A stretch of DNA of 64,000 nucleotides from positions 1-64,000 of the forward strand of contig CAVPDZ010000006.1 in assembly GCA_963702755.1 (NCBI GenBank). Direction: 5' to 3'. A model generated the notes under the pieces. That model made no database searches and had not been told where the DNA came from. It saw only the letters and a program-made list of their open reading frames with translations. Positions 28,670-37,798 of this stretch are shown in pieces. Every line of letters starts with the position of its first letter. Within the stretch, counting starts at the first letter, position 1. The position numbers were made by a program, and so were the translations under genes. This DNA comes from JAJPKK01 sp963702755 (GTDB lineage: Bacteria; Pseudomonadota; Alphaproteobacteria; Rhizobiales; Xanthobacteraceae).

Positions 28670-29050
28670 ATGAGCAAGAAATCGCATCCCCGCGTGCTCG
28701 CGGATACCGAGGCCAAGGCGGTCGCCCGGATGCTCCGGGTAAGCCCGCAGAAGCTCAATCTTCTGGCTCAGCTTATCCGCGGCAAGAAGGTTGCAACTGC
28801 GCTTGCCGATCTCCAATTCTCACGCAAGCGGATCGCTGTCGACGTGCGCAAGTGTCTCGAGTCGGCGATCGCGAACGCTGAGAACAATCACGATCTCGAC
28901 GTCGACGATCTCATCGTCGCCCGTGCCCATGTCGGCAAGGGTTTGGTCATCAAGCGTTTCCATGCCCGCGGGCGCAGCCGCGCAGGGCGAATTCTCAAGC
29001 CGTTCTCGCATCTGACGATCGTGGTTCGTCAGGTCGAGGCCGGCGCCTAG
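28670..29050 (+). CDS. rplV: 50S ribosomal protein L22
   Basis: 126 residues starting MSKKSHPRVLADTEAKAVAR. The beta-hairpin that reaches the exit tunnel (KRFHARGRSRAGRILKPFSH) is complete, without the deletions linked to macrolide resistance. The frame is intact; rpsC follows after 9 bases. Confidence 0.96.
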   Translation: MSKKSHPRVLADTEAKAVARMLRVSPQKLNLLAQLIRGKKVATALADLQFSRKRIAVDVRKCLESAIANAENNHDLDVDDLIVARAHVGKGLVIKRFHARGRSRAGRILKPFSHLTIVVRQVEAGA

Positions 29051-29059
29051 GAGCAGAAG

Positions 29060-29755
29060 ATGGGTCAGAAGGTCAATCCGCTCGGCCTGCGTCTCGGCAT
29101 CAACCGGACCTGGGATTCGCGCTGGTATGCCGGCAAGAACGAGTATGGCAAGCTGCTGCACGAGGACATGAAAATCCGCGAGCGGCTCGGCAAGCAGCTC
29201 AAGCAGGCGGCAGTGTCGAAGATCGTGATCGAGCGGCCGCACAAGAAGTGCCGGGTCACCATCCACTCGGCGCGGCCCGGCGTCGTGATCGGCAAGAAGG
29301 GCGCCGACATCGAGAAGCTGCGCAAGGAAGTTGCCAAGCTGACCGACAGCGATGTCGTCATCAACATCATCGAGATCAGGAAGCCTGAACTCGACGCGCA
29401 GCTTGTCGCCGAATCGATTGCCCAGCAGCTCGAACGCCGCGTCGCGTTTCGCCGCGCCATGAAGCGCGCGCTGCAATCGGCAATGCGACTTGGCGCCGAG
29501 GGCATCCGCATCAGCTGCGCGGGCCGGCTCGGCGGCGCCGAAATCGCCCGCATGGAGCGCTATCGCGAAGGCCGGGTGCCGCTGCACACGCTGCGCGCCG
29601 ACATCGATTACGGTGTCGCCACCGCGTTCACGACTTACGGCACGTGCGGCGTCAAGGTGTGGATCTTCAAGGGCGAGATCCTCGAGCATGACCCGATGGC
29701 ACAGGACAAGCGCATGGCCGAGAGCGACGCGGGCCGTCCGCGGCGCGACGCCTGA
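29060..29755 (+). CDS. rpsC: 30S ribosomal protein S3
   Basis: 231 residues. The KH domain lies around VTIHSARPGVVIGKKGADIE, and the C-terminal domain contains GRLGGAEIARMERYREGRVP. S3 lines the mRNA entry tunnel with S4 and S5. The start MGQKVNPLGLRLGINRTWDS is canonical. Confidence 0.97.
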   Translation: MGQKVNPLGLRLGINRTWDSRWYAGKNEYGKLLHEDMKIRERLGKQLKQAAVSKIVIERPHKKCRVTIHSARPGVVIGKKGADIEKLRKEVAKLTDSDVVINIIEIRKPELDAQLVAESIAQQLERRVAFRRAMKRALQSAMRLGAEGIRISCAGRLGGAEIARMERYREGRVPLHTLRADIDYGVATAFTTYGTCGVKVWIFKGEILEHDPMAQDKRMAESDAGRPRRDA

Positions 29756-29789
29756 GCCGAACGGATAGAGTCGAGAGAGGCGTAGAGCC

Positions 29790-30203
29790 ATGCTGCAACC
29801 GTCGCGCACCAAATTCCGCAAGGCGCACAAGGGCCGCATCAAGGGCGTTGCGACGAGCGGCGCGAGCCTGAGCTTCGGCCAGTTCGGCCTCAAGGCATTG
29901 GAGCCGGACCGGGTGACCGCGCGTCAGATCGAGGCGGCGCGCCGCGCGCTGACGCGCCACATGAAGCGCGCCGGCCGCGTATGGATCCGGATTTACCCGG
30001 ACGTCCCGGTGTCGAAGAAGCCGCTCGAGGTGCGCATGGGCTCGGGCAAGGGCGCGCCGGAACTCTGGGTGGTGCGCGTGAAGCCTGGCCGCATCCTGTT
30101 CGAGATCGACGGCGTGCCGACCCAGATCGCCCGCGAGGCCCTCAACCTCGCGGCGGCCAAGCTGCCGATCAAGACGCGTTTCATCGAGCGCATCGCGGAG
30201 TAG
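29790..30203 (+). CDS. rplP: 50S ribosomal protein L16
   Basis: 137 residues starting MLQPSRTKFRKAHKGRIKGV, the standard length. L16 contacts tRNA elbows near the A site. MGSGKGAPELWVVRVKPGRI, the family signature, is present. rpmC follows after 4 bases. Confidence 0.97.
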   Translation: MLQPSRTKFRKAHKGRIKGVATSGASLSFGQFGLKALEPDRVTARQIEAARRALTRHMKRAGRVWIRIYPDVPVSKKPLEVRMGSGKGAPELWVVRVKPGRILFEIDGVPTQIAREALNLAAAKLPIKTRFIERIAE

Positions 30204-30207
30204 AGGC

Positions 30208-30411
30208 ATGCTCAAGACCGAAGACCTGCGGACGATGACGCCCGACCAACTCGACGACGAGCTTATCAAGCTGAAGAAGGAGCAGTTCAACCTGCGCTTC
30301 CAGCGGGCGACGGGTCAGCTTGCCAACACGGCGCGGGTGCGCGAGGTCCGTCGCGACATCGCCCGCATCAAGACCACCGCGCAGCAGAAGCGCGCGGCCG
30401 GCGAGAAATAA
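30208..30411 (+). CDS. rpmC: 50S ribosomal protein L29
   Basis: 67 residues (MLKTEDLRTMTPDQLDDELI...AAGEK), two antiparallel helices, with the conserved KEQFNLRFQRATGQL core. L29 helps form the trigger-factor and SRP docking site with L23. Confidence 0.96.
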   Translation: MLKTEDLRTMTPDQLDDELIKLKKEQFNLRFQRATGQLANTARVREVRRDIARIKTTAQQKRAAGEK

Positions 30412-30422
30412 GGAGCGGATAG

Positions 30423-30690
30423 ATGCCGAAGCGCATTTTGCAGGGCGAAGTCGTGAGCAACAAGCAGGCCAAGACGGTGGTCGTGCGGGTCGAGCGCCGC
30501 TTCACCCATCCGCAGATGAAGAAGACGGTGCGGAGCTCCAAGAAATATTACGCGCACGATGAGAGCGAACCAGTGCGCGGTCGGCGACATCGTCAAGATC
30601 GAGGAGCACAGCCCGATCTCTAAGCTCAAGCGCTGGATCGTGGTGCGCGACGAGCAGCAGAGCGAGGCGAACACCGAGAAGAGGGCGTAG
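30423..30690 (+). CDS. rpsQ: 30S ribosomal protein S17 (one frame break)
   Basis: The product starts MPKRILQGEVVSNKQAKTVV. One extra base near 30567 breaks the frame after KKYYAHDES; the corrected frame reads NQCAVGDIVKIEEHSPISKL, then KRWIVVRDEQQ and a TAG at 30688. S17 binds helix 11 of 16S rRNA. Length (about 88) is normal for the order. Confidence 0.93.
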
Positions 30691-30732
30691 GCGCCGGCGG
30701 CGCTTGCGACCAACTAACCAAAGAGGCGGCCC

Positions 30733-31101
30733 ATGATTCAGATGCAGACCAACCTCGACGTGGCGGATAATTCCGGCGCGCGGCGCGTGATGTGCATCAA
30801 GGTGCTGGGCGGCTCCAAGCGCAAGTACGCGACCGTCGGCGACGTGATCGTCGTATCGGTCAAGGAGGCGATCCCTCGCGGTCGCGTCAAGAAGGGTGAA
30901 GTGATGAAGGCCGTCGTGGTGCGGGTCGCCAAAGACATCCGCCGTCCTGACGGTTCGATCATCCGGTTCGACCGCAACGCCGCGGTGCTGATCAATCCGC
31001 AAATGGAGCCGGTCGGCACCCGCATCTTCGGGCCGGTGCCGCGCGAGTTGCGCGCCAAGAACCAGATGAAGATCATCTCGCTCGCGCCGGAGGTGCTGTG
31101 A
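30733..31101 (+). CDS. rplN: 50S ribosomal protein L14
   Basis: 122 residues starting MIQMQTNLDVADNSGARRVM, with the family pattern RRPDGSIIRFDRNAAVLIN. L14 forms bridge B8 with the 30S subunit. The stop overlaps the rplX start (TGATG). Confidence 0.97.
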   Translation: MIQMQTNLDVADNSGARRVMCIKVLGGSKRKYATVGDVIVVSVKEAIPRGRVKKGEVMKAVVVRVAKDIRRPDGSIIRFDRNAAVLINPQMEPVGTRIFGPVPRELRAKNQMKIISLAPEVL

Positions 31102-31418
31102 TGGCCGCAAAGATCCGCAAGGGCGACAAGGTCGTCGTCCTCGTCGGCCGCGACAAGGGCCGCACCGGCGAGGTGGTCTCGGTCGATCCGCGCGCCGACC
31201 GCGCGCTGGTGCGGGGCGTCAACCTCGTCAAGCGCCATCAGCGCCAGACCGCGCAGCAGGAGGGCGGCATCATCTCCAAGGAGCTGCCGGTACATCTTTC
31301 TAATATCGCGATTGCCGATCCGAAGGACGGCAAGCCGACGCGCATTGGCTTCAAGATCCATGCCGACGGCCGCAAGGTTCGCGTCGCCAAGCGTTCGGGA
31401 GCAGAGATCGATGGCTGA
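31101..31418 (+). CDS. rplX: 50S ribosomal protein L24
   Basis: 105 residues from the ATG at 31101; an in-frame GTG lies three bases earlier. The KOW motif is KGDKVVVLVGRDKGRTGEVV. L24 initiates 50S assembly. The last 8 bases overlap the rplE ATG at 31411, implying translational coupling. Confidence 0.95.
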   Translation: MAAKIRKGDKVVVLVGRDKGRTGEVVSVDPRADRALVRGVNLVKRHQRQTAQQEGGIISKELPVHLSNIAIADPKDGKPTRIGFKIHADGRKVRVAKRSGAEIDG

Positions 31419-32171
31419 CGAGGAAAAGAAGGCCGGCAAGAAGCCCGCGGGCGAAGCCAAGGCCGAAGCGAAGTCCGAGAAGGCAGCCAAGGCGCCGAAG
31501 GCCGCCAAAGCCGGCGCGCCGGAAGGCGAAAGGCAAGAAGCCCGCCAAGGCGACAAAGGCGAGAAGGTCGCAGGCATGCCGAGGCCGCGAGGCGGGTAAG
31601 GCCGCGCCGAGCCGGTCCCTGAGCACAAGGGGCGCCGCGCCTGAGGGTGCAGTTCGATACGGAGGTGCGCAAGAAGCTCGCCGAGCAGTTCGGCTACAAG
31701 AACGCCATGCAGGTCCCGGTGGTCGACAAGATCGTCATCAACATGGGCATCGGCGAGGGCGTGGGCGACCGCAAGAAGGTGGAATCGGCCGCGAACGACC
31801 TTGGCCTGATCGCCGGTCAGAAGGCGGTGATCACCAAGTCGCGCAAGGCGATCTCGACCTACAAGCTGCGCGAGAATCAGCCGATCGGCTGCAAGGTGAC
31901 GCTGCGCAAGTCGCGCATGTTCGAGTTCATGGACCGCCTGATCAACATCGCGCTGCCGCGGGTACGGGACTTCCGCGGCCTCAACCCGAAGAGCTTCGAC
32001 GGGCGCGGCAACTACTCGCTCGGCCTCAAGGAGCACATCGTTTTCCCCGAGATCGACTACGACAAGACGGCGGAGATCTGGGGCATGGACATCACTGTCT
32101 GCACGACGGCGCGCACCGACGAAGAGGCGCGCGCCCTGTTGACGGCTTTCAACTTCCCCTTCCGGCAGTGA
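31411..32171 (+). CDS. rplE: 50S ribosomal protein L5 with Lys/Ala-rich N-terminal extension
   Basis: The L5 core is clean from about 31647 (VQFDTEVRKKLAEQFGYKNA...TAFNFPFRQ) and includes the 5S rRNA-binding LRENQPIGCKVTLRKSRMFE. The only start with an overlap to rplX is the ATG at 31411. From it an in-frame MADEEKKAGKKPAGEAKAEA and further KAAKAPKAAKAG repeats run for about 50 codons; after that, several one-base breaks (about 31530-31640) separate it from the core. The extension of about 78 residues is not found in L5 of model bacteria and looks like a disordered, basic, RNA-binding arm. L5 joins 5S rRNA to the large subunit. Confidence 0.9.
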
Positions 32172-32207
32172 GGGTCATCCTCAAACGCGGATAGCCAGGA
32201 GACAAGA

Positions 32208-32512
32208 ATGGCGAAGACGAGTTCGATCGAAAAGAATAATCGGCGACGCAGGCTGACCAAGAAGTTCGCCGGCAAGCGCTCGCGCCTCAAGGCGATCGCG
32301 CAAGACAAGTCGAAGCCGCTCGAGGATCGCTTCGCGGCGTCGCTCAAGCTTGCGGCGCTGCCGCGCAAGGGTCGGCAACGCGCATTCGCAATCGCTGCGA
32401 GGTGACCGGCCGCGCTCGCGCCTATTATCGCAAGCTCAAGATGAGCCGCATCGCGCTGCGTGAGCTCGGCTCCAAGGGGCTGATCCCCGGCATGGTCAAG
32501 TCGAGCTGGTGA
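32208..32512 (+). CDS. rpsN: 30S ribosomal protein S14 (one frame break)
   Basis: The product starts MAKTSSIEKNNRRRRLTKKF. A shift near 32368 is followed by RIRNRCEVTGRARAYYRKLK, MSRIALRELGSKGLIPGMVK and SSW-TGA. It is the long, zinc-free type (101 residues), as the C-x2-C pairs of short S14 are missing. Confidence 0.93.
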
Positions 32513-32525
32513 GGAGCGCCGTACG

Positions 32526-32923
32526 ATGAATTGAATGATCCGATCGGCGACATGATCACGCGCATTCGCAACGCCCAGAGCCGCACCAAATCGAAGGTGT
32601 CGACCCCGGGCTCGAAGCTGCGCAAGAGCGTGCTCGAGGTTCTCAAGAGCGAAGGCTACATCCGCGACTATGCCACTCTCGAGCATAGCGACGGACGGAC
32701 CGAGTTCGAAATCGAACTCAAGTATTTCGATGGCACGCCGGTGATCCGTGAGATCGAGCGGGTCTCGAAGCCGGGACGGCGTGTCTACGTTTCGGTGCGC
32801 AACCTGCCGCGCATCAACAACGGCCTCGGCGTTGCAATCGTGTCGACCCCCAAGGGCGTGATGGCGGACCATGCGGCCCGCGAAGCCAATGTGGGCGGCG
32901 AAATTCTGTGCACGGTGTTTTAA
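32526..32923 (+). CDS. rpsH: 30S ribosomal protein S8 (start disturbed)
   Basis: The body is intact from NDPIGDMITRIRNAQSRTKS to GGEILCTVF, about 132 residues. GAGGAG lies about 10 bases before the ATG at 32526, but that ATG is one base out of frame. An in-frame TTG at 32531 is the alternative start. Homologues begin M-S/N-L-N-D-P, so a missing T after ATGAA is more likely. S8 binds the central domain of 16S rRNA and, in enterobacteria, represses the spc operon. Confidence 0.93.
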
Positions 32924-32933
32924 AGAGGCCGTC

Positions 32934-33467
32934 ATGTCACGTATCGGCAAGAAGGCGGTTGCGATCCCCTCCGGCGTCAATGCGAGCGTCGAGGGCCAGA
33001 CCGTCAAGATGAAGGGGCCGAAGGGCGCCCTGCAATACGTCGTGCCCGACGAGATCGTCGTCAAAATGGACAAGGGCGCGATCAAGGTTGACCCGCGCAC
33101 CGAGACGAAGCGCGCGCGCGCCATGTGGGGTACGTCGCGCACGCTCGTCGCCAACCTTGTTGCCGGCGTCACCAAGGGCTTCGAGAGCAAGCTTGAAATC
33201 ACGGGCGTCGGCTACCGCGCCGCGGTTCAAGGCAAGAACCTGCAGCTCGCGCTCGGCTACAGCCATGACGTGGTGTATCCGATCCCCGAAGGCATCACGA
33301 TTGCGACCCCGAAGCCCACCGAAGTCGTGGTGTCCGGGATCGACAAGCAGAAGGTGGGACAGGTTGCGGCGGAAATCCGCGCCTTCCGCAAGCCTGAGCC
33401 CTACAAGGGCAAGGGCGTGAAGTACGCGGGCGAATACATCTTCCGCAAGGAAGGCAAGAAGAAGTGA
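32934..33467 (+). CDS. rplF: 50S ribosomal protein L6
   Basis: 177 residues starting MSRIGKKAVAIPSGVNASVE, two homologous RNA-binding domains, C-terminal KPEPYKGKGVKYAGEYIFRK. L6 supports the sarcin-ricin loop region. The ATG at 32934 lies 10 bases after the rpsH stop with an AGAGG site. Confidence 0.97.
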   Translation: MSRIGKKAVAIPSGVNASVEGQTVKMKGPKGALQYVVPDEIVVKMDKGAIKVDPRTETKRARAMWGTSRTLVANLVAGVTKGFESKLEITGVGYRAAVQGKNLQLALGYSHDVVYPIPEGITIATPKPTEVVVSGIDKQKVGQVAAEIRAFRKPEPYKGKGVKYAGEYIFRKEGKKK

Positions 33468-33479
33468 CGGGAGCGGGCG

Positions 33480-33836
33480 ATGGCGAGTAGACAGGTCGAG
33501 CGACGCAGAGCGCGCACCCGGCGCAGCATCAAGGCCGCGGCGGGCACGCGGCCGCGCTTATCGGTGTTCCGTTCGTCGAAGCACATTTATGCCCAGGTGA
33601 TCGACGACCGCAAAGGCGAAACGGTCGCCTCCGCCTCTTCGATCGAGAAAGACTTGCGCGGCACGCTCAAGACGGGTGCTGACGTCGACGCCGCCAAAGT
33701 GGTCGGCAAGCTCGTCGCCGAACGCGCGGCCGCCGCCGGCGTCACCGAGGTCGTATTCGACCGCGGCCATTACATCTATCACGGTCGCATCAAGGCGCTG
33801 GCCGATGCCGCCCGCGAAGGCGGGCTCAAATTCTAA
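33480..33836 (+). CDS. rplR: 50S ribosomal protein L18
   Basis: 118 residues, basic N-terminus (RRRARTRRSIKAAAGTRPRL), then VFRSSKHIYAQVIDD and C-terminal FDRGHYIYHGRIKALADAAR. L18 carries 5S rRNA with L5. The frame is intact. Confidence 0.97.
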   Translation: MASRQVERRRARTRRSIKAAAGTRPRLSVFRSSKHIYAQVIDDRKGETVASASSIEKDLRGTLKTGADVDAAKVVGKLVAERAAAAGVTEVVFDRGHYIYHGRIKALADAAREGGLKF

Positions 33837-33875
33837 CGGTGTCGGGCGAGGCCCGAACGGAGATGGATATTTCTT

Positions 33876-34427
33876 ATGGCACGTGAACACCGGGACCGGG
33901 AAGAGCGCGACAGCGAGTTCACCGACAAGCTCGTCCATATCAATCGCGTCGCCAAGGTGACGAAGGGCGGCCGCACGTTCGGCTTCGCTGCGCTCGTCGT
34001 CGTCGGCGACCAGAAGGGCCGCGTCGGCTTCGGCCACGGCAAGGCCAACGAAGTGCCGGAAGCGATCCGCAAGGCGACCGACGCGGCGAAGCGCTCGCTG
34101 GTGCGCGTGCCGTTGCGGGAAGGCCGTACGCTTCATCACGACGTGACCGGCCGTCACGGCGCCGGAAAGGTGGTCTTGCGGGCGGCAGTCGCCGGCACCG
34201 GCATCATCGCCGGCGGGCCGATGCGCGCCGTGTTCGAGACGCTTGGAATGCAGGACGTGGTGGCGAAGTCGATCGGTTCGTCGAACCCCTACAACATGGT
34301 GCGGGCGACCTTTGACGCGCTCAAGCGCCAGGATTCTCCGCGCTCCGTGGCGGCGCGGCGCAACGTCAAGGTGTCGGCTCTGCAGGCTCGCCGGCGCGAA
34401 CCTGAAGCCGAAACCGCCGAACAATAA
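33876..34427 (+). CDS. rpsE: 30S ribosomal protein S5
   Basis: 183 residues. The double-stranded RNA-binding domain includes VHINRVAKVTKGGRTFGFAA, followed by GKVVLRAAVAGTGIIAGG. S5 acts in mRNA entry and decoding fidelity. A 39-base gap separates it from rplR; rpmD follows after 17 bases. Confidence 0.97.
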   Translation: MAREHRDREERDSEFTDKLVHINRVAKVTKGGRTFGFAALVVVGDQKGRVGFGHGKANEVPEAIRKATDAAKRSLVRVPLREGRTLHHDVTGRHGAGKVVLRAAVAGTGIIAGGPMRAVFETLGMQDVVAKSIGSSNPYNMVRATFDALKRQDSPRSVAARRNVKVSALQARRREPEAETAEQ

Positions 34428-34444
34428 GGTTTGTGAGTTCCGCC

Positions 34445-34640
34445 ATGGCCGCAACGAAGAAGATCATCAAGGTCGAGCAGACTCGGCAGCCCGATCCGTC
34501 GCCAGCACGATCAGCGTGAGACGCTGATCGGCCTCGGGCTCAATCGCATCGGCCGCATCGCCGAGTTGCTGGACACGCCGTCGACCCGCGGCATGATCGC
34601 CAAGGTCGCGCACCTCGTGCGCGTGGTCGACGAGAAGTAG
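34445..34640 (+). CDS. rpmD: 50S ribosomal protein L30 (one frame break)
   Basis: The product starts MAATKKIIKVEQTR. A shift near 34490 leads into SPIRRQHDQRETLIGLGLNR and RIAELLDTPSTRGMIAKVAH to VVDEK-TAG, giving about 64 residues. Without the correction a stop appears after 24 codons. The L30 fold signature (RETLIGLGLN-R) is unambiguous. Confidence 0.9.
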
Positions 34641-34702
34641 GAGCGCGGGCGTCTCGCCCGCCTTCTTGGACAGATTAAATTGCGGGCGGGACGCTCGCGC
34701 TC
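34641..34702. repeat. Rhizobial inverted repeat inside the spc operon
   Basis: GAGCGCGGGCGTCTCGCCCGC (34641-34661) is complementary to GCGGGCGGGACGCTCGCGCTC (34682-34702) with only two G-T type differences, so the RNA stem stays paired. The same element recurs after gyrA (57801-57864). It separates rpmD and rplO and will be a transcribed hairpin. Confidence 0.75.
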
Positions 34703-34716
34703 CAGGGACAAGAGCC

Positions 34717-35205
34717 ATGAAGCTCAATGAAATTTCCGACAATCCGGGCTCCCGCAAAGGCCGCATGCGCATCGGCCGCGGCATCGGCTCGGGCAAGGGA
34801 AAGACCGGCGGTCGCGGTGGCAAGGGCCAGACTGCGCGTACCGGCGTGCGCATCAAAGGGTTCGAGGGCGGCCAGATGCCGCTGCATCGCCGGCTGCCGA
34901 AGCGGGGCTTCAACAATATATTCGCGCTCGACCTGAACGAGGTGAATCTCGACCGCGTTCAGGCGGCTATCGATGGCGGCAAGCTCGACGCCAAGGATAC
35001 GGTTGACGGTGAGGCGCTGGTGCGTGCCGGCGTATTGCGGCGGGTGAAGGATGGCGTCCGTTTGCTCGGTCGAGGCGAAATCAAGGCGCCGCTCGCCTTT
35101 GTCGTCCACGGTGCGTCGAAGTCAGCGGTCGCTGCAGTCGAGAAGGCCGGCGGATCGGTCAAAATCCTCGCACCGCCCAAGCCGGCACAAGAAGCGGGCG
35201 CGTGA
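34717..35205 (+). CDS. rplO: 50S ribosomal protein L15
   Basis: 162 residues starting MKLNEISDNPGSRKGRMRIG. The Gly/Arg-rich arm GRGIGSGKGKTGGRGGKGQT is followed by the globular domain. The ATG at 34717 is chosen because it gives the standard MKLNE start. secY follows after 126 bases without a visible terminator. Confidence 0.96.
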   Translation: MKLNEISDNPGSRKGRMRIGRGIGSGKGKTGGRGGKGQTARTGVRIKGFEGGQMPLHRRLPKRGFNNIFALDLNEVNLDRVQAAIDGGKLDAKDTVDGEALVRAGVLRRVKDGVRLLGRGEIKAPLAFVVHGASKSAVAAVEKAGGSVKILAPPKPAQEAGA

Positions 35206-35331
35206 CGGCTGGGCCCTTGTGCCCGGTGCCTGCGGCGTCCATTTTTCTATTGGTCGGGCGCCGGCGTGACCCGACGTGGCGAAGAGATGCGGGCGTAACA
35301 AAGGCCGCGAAGCGCGGTCGGGAGCCTTAAG

Positions 35332-36663
35332 ATGGTTTCAGCAGCGGAACAATTGGCGGCCAACCTGAACTTCTCGGCGCTCGCCAAGGCCGACGAGCTG
35401 AAACGACGCATCTGGTTCACCCTCGGCGCCCTGCTGGTCTACCGCCTCGGCACGTATATACCGCTGCCAGGCATCGATCCTGCCGCCTGGGACCAGATTT
35501 TCAATCAAAACCAGGGCGGCTTTCTGGGCATGTTCAACATGTTCGCCGGCGGCGGCATTCACCGCATGGCGATCTTTGCACTCAACATCATGCCCTACAT
35601 CTCCGCCTCGATCATCATTCAGCTGATGACGACGGTGTCGCCGACGCTCGAGCAACTCAAGAAAGAGGGCGAGAGCGGGCGCAAGATGATCAACCAGTAC
35701 ACCCGCTATCTGACGGTGGGACTGGCGGCGATCCAATCCTACGGCATTGCCATCGGGCTCGAAGGGTTCAACCAGGCGGTGAGCGAGCCGGGCCTTTTCT
35801 TCCGTCTCTCGACCGTCATCACTTTGACCGGCGGCACGGTGTTCCTGATGTGGCTCGGCGAGCAGGTCACCTCGCGCGGCATCGGCAACGGCATCTCGCT
35901 CATCATCCTCTCGGGAATCGTGGCGGAGCTGCCGGGTGCGATCGTGCGCACATTGGAACTCGGTCGCGAAGGTGCGCTGTCGACCCCGCTCATCCTCGTC
36001 GTCGTTGTCATGTCCGTCGCGGTGGTCGGATTCATCGTCTTCATGGAGCGCGCGCAACGTCGCCTGCTCATTCAATATCCCAAGCGCCAGGTCGGCAATC
36101 GCATGTTCGAGGGTCAATCCTCGCACCTGCCGCTCAAGCTCAATACGTCGGGCGTCATTCCGCCGATCTTTGCGTCTTCGCTGTTGCTCCTGCCGACCAC
36201 GGTGGCGAACTTCAACGCCGGTCAGATTCCAGGTTGGCTCGCCGATATCACCGCGCAACTCGGTCATGGGCGACCGCTGTTCCTGGTGCTCTACGTGGCG
36301 CTGATCGTATTCTTCGCGTTCTTCTACACGGCGATCGTGTTCAATCCGACCGAGACCGCCGATAATCTCAAGAAGCATGGCGGCTTCATTCCGGGAATTC
36401 GACCAGGCGAGCGCACGGCGGAATACATCGACTATGTGCTCTCGCGCATTACGGTCATCGGCGCCGGCTATCTGGCGCTCGTGTGCGTGCTGCCGGAAAT
36501 TCTGATCTCATATACCGGTGTGCCGTTCTATTTCGGTGGGACCTCGCTTCTGATCGTGGTCAGCGTGACCATGGATACGGTGGCGCAGATTTAAGGTCAC
36601 CTTCTTGCCCATCAGTATGAGGGGCTGATCAAGAAATCGAAGCTGCGCGGTCGCAGGAGATGA
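35332..36663 (+). CDS. secY: Preprotein translocase subunit SecY (in-frame TAA near the end)
   Basis: Ten transmembrane helices form the protein-conducting channel. TM1 follows a basic DELKRRIWF; the plug region is around GGFLGMFNMFAGGG; the C4-C5 ribosome-binding loops contain ERAQRRLLIQYPKRQVGNRM. A TAA at 36592-36594 stops the frame after MDTVAQI. In the same frame, without any indel, the conserved C-tail follows: GHLLAHQYEGLIKKSKLRGR and a TGA at 36661. A CAA (Gln) to TAA substitution is therefore the simplest reading. If real, SecY would lack its last 23 residues. I annotate the full 443-codon gene. Confidence 0.95.
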
Positions 36664-36716
36664 AGGGCGCGCTCTGCTGAGCCGCCTTTTGCGATCGAGC
36701 TGGTGAACAACAAGCA

Positions 36717-36738
36717 TTCGAAAATTGCGATTTTCGAA
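36717..36738. repeat. 9-bp inverted repeat upstream of adk
   Basis: TTCGAAAAT (36717-36725) and ATTTTCGAA (36730-36738) are perfectly complementary around TGCG. It lies about 100 bases before adk in an AT-richer stretch, so it could be an operator or a small hairpin. No T-run follows. Confidence 0.4.
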
Positions 36739-36840
36739 CATCGGGCTGCCTGCTAGCCTTCGAATCAAGTTCGCCGCTTTTGCGCACGATATGATTTGAG
36801 AAGTCTCCCGTTTCAGGGAGAACGGCCGGGGAGTGAGACG

Positions 36841-37798
36841 ATGAGGCTAATTCTCCTGGGTCCGCCGGGTGCGGGCAAAGGCACCCAGGCGCAGCGGTTG
36901 GTCGAGCAGTTCGATATCGTGCAGCTGTCCACCGGCGACATGCTGCGCGCCGCGGTGAAGGCCGGCACGCCGGTCGGCCTCAAGGCCAAGGACATCATGG
37001 CCCGCGGCGAACTCGTTCCGGACGACGTCGTTGTCGCGATCGTCGCCGACCGAATCAGCCAGCCTGACGCGCACGCGGGGTTCATCCTCGACGGCTTTCC
37101 GCGCACGGTCGCGCAGGCCGAGGCGCTTGACCGCATGCTGGAGGAGAGGGGGCTCGAACTTGATGCCGTGATCGAGCTCAAAGTCGACGAAAACGCCCTC
37201 ATCAAGCGCATCGAGAGCCGCATCGCCGAAATGACCGCACGGGGCGAACCGCTCCGGCCGGATGATAATCCGGACGTTCTGAGAAGCCGCATCCAGGCCT
37301 ATCGCGGTCAGACTGCGCCGCTGATCGGCCACTACGCCGCCAAAGGCATGCTCAAGTCGGTCGACGGTATGGCGCCGATCCAGCAAGTTACTGCCGCCAT
37401 AGCCGCAGCGCTCGATGCCGATTCCGCCGATTCGGCGGCACTTCCGGCGGCGGCGCCGCGCCGGGCGATGCCGCCGCGCTCCATTGCCGCGCGCAAGGCC
37501 CGCCGCCCCGCCGGTGCGCGGCAGGCGCCGGTCCGCACACGTCGCGGCACCAAGGCCGCGTCACCCCCTGCGACAACGTCAAAACGGGCGAAGTCCACCA
37601 AGGGAACCGCAAAATCGGCGGCCAAATCGGCGAGCAAAACCGCCAAGAAAACCGCCAAGAACAACCGCCAAGACAACCGCGAAGACCAAGTCAAAACGGG
37701 TGTCCAAAGGGAGCGCCAAAAGCGCCTCCAAGGGCAAGTCAACCGCCCGCCGCAAAACAGGTCGGGGAACCGGCAAGAAACGGGGTCCCAGAGGTTGA
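36841..37798 (+). CDS. adk: Adenylate kinase with long Lys/Ala-rich C-terminal tail
   Basis: The kinase domain (about 1-190) starts MRLILLGPPGAGKGTQAQRL, with the P-loop at residues 7-16, then DGFPRTVAQAEAL and RPDDNPDVLRSRI. It is the short-LID form that interconverts ATP + AMP and 2 ADP. Instead of ending near 195, the frame continues for about 125 residues of Ala/Lys/Arg repeats (SKRAKSTKGTAKSAAKSASK). A shift near 37655 moves it into the frame TAKTTAKTKSKRVSKGSAKS, ending RGTGKKRGPRG at 37798. The tail resembles histone H1-like proteins and may bind nucleic acid. Position between secY and rpsM is normal for adk. Confidence 0.92.
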
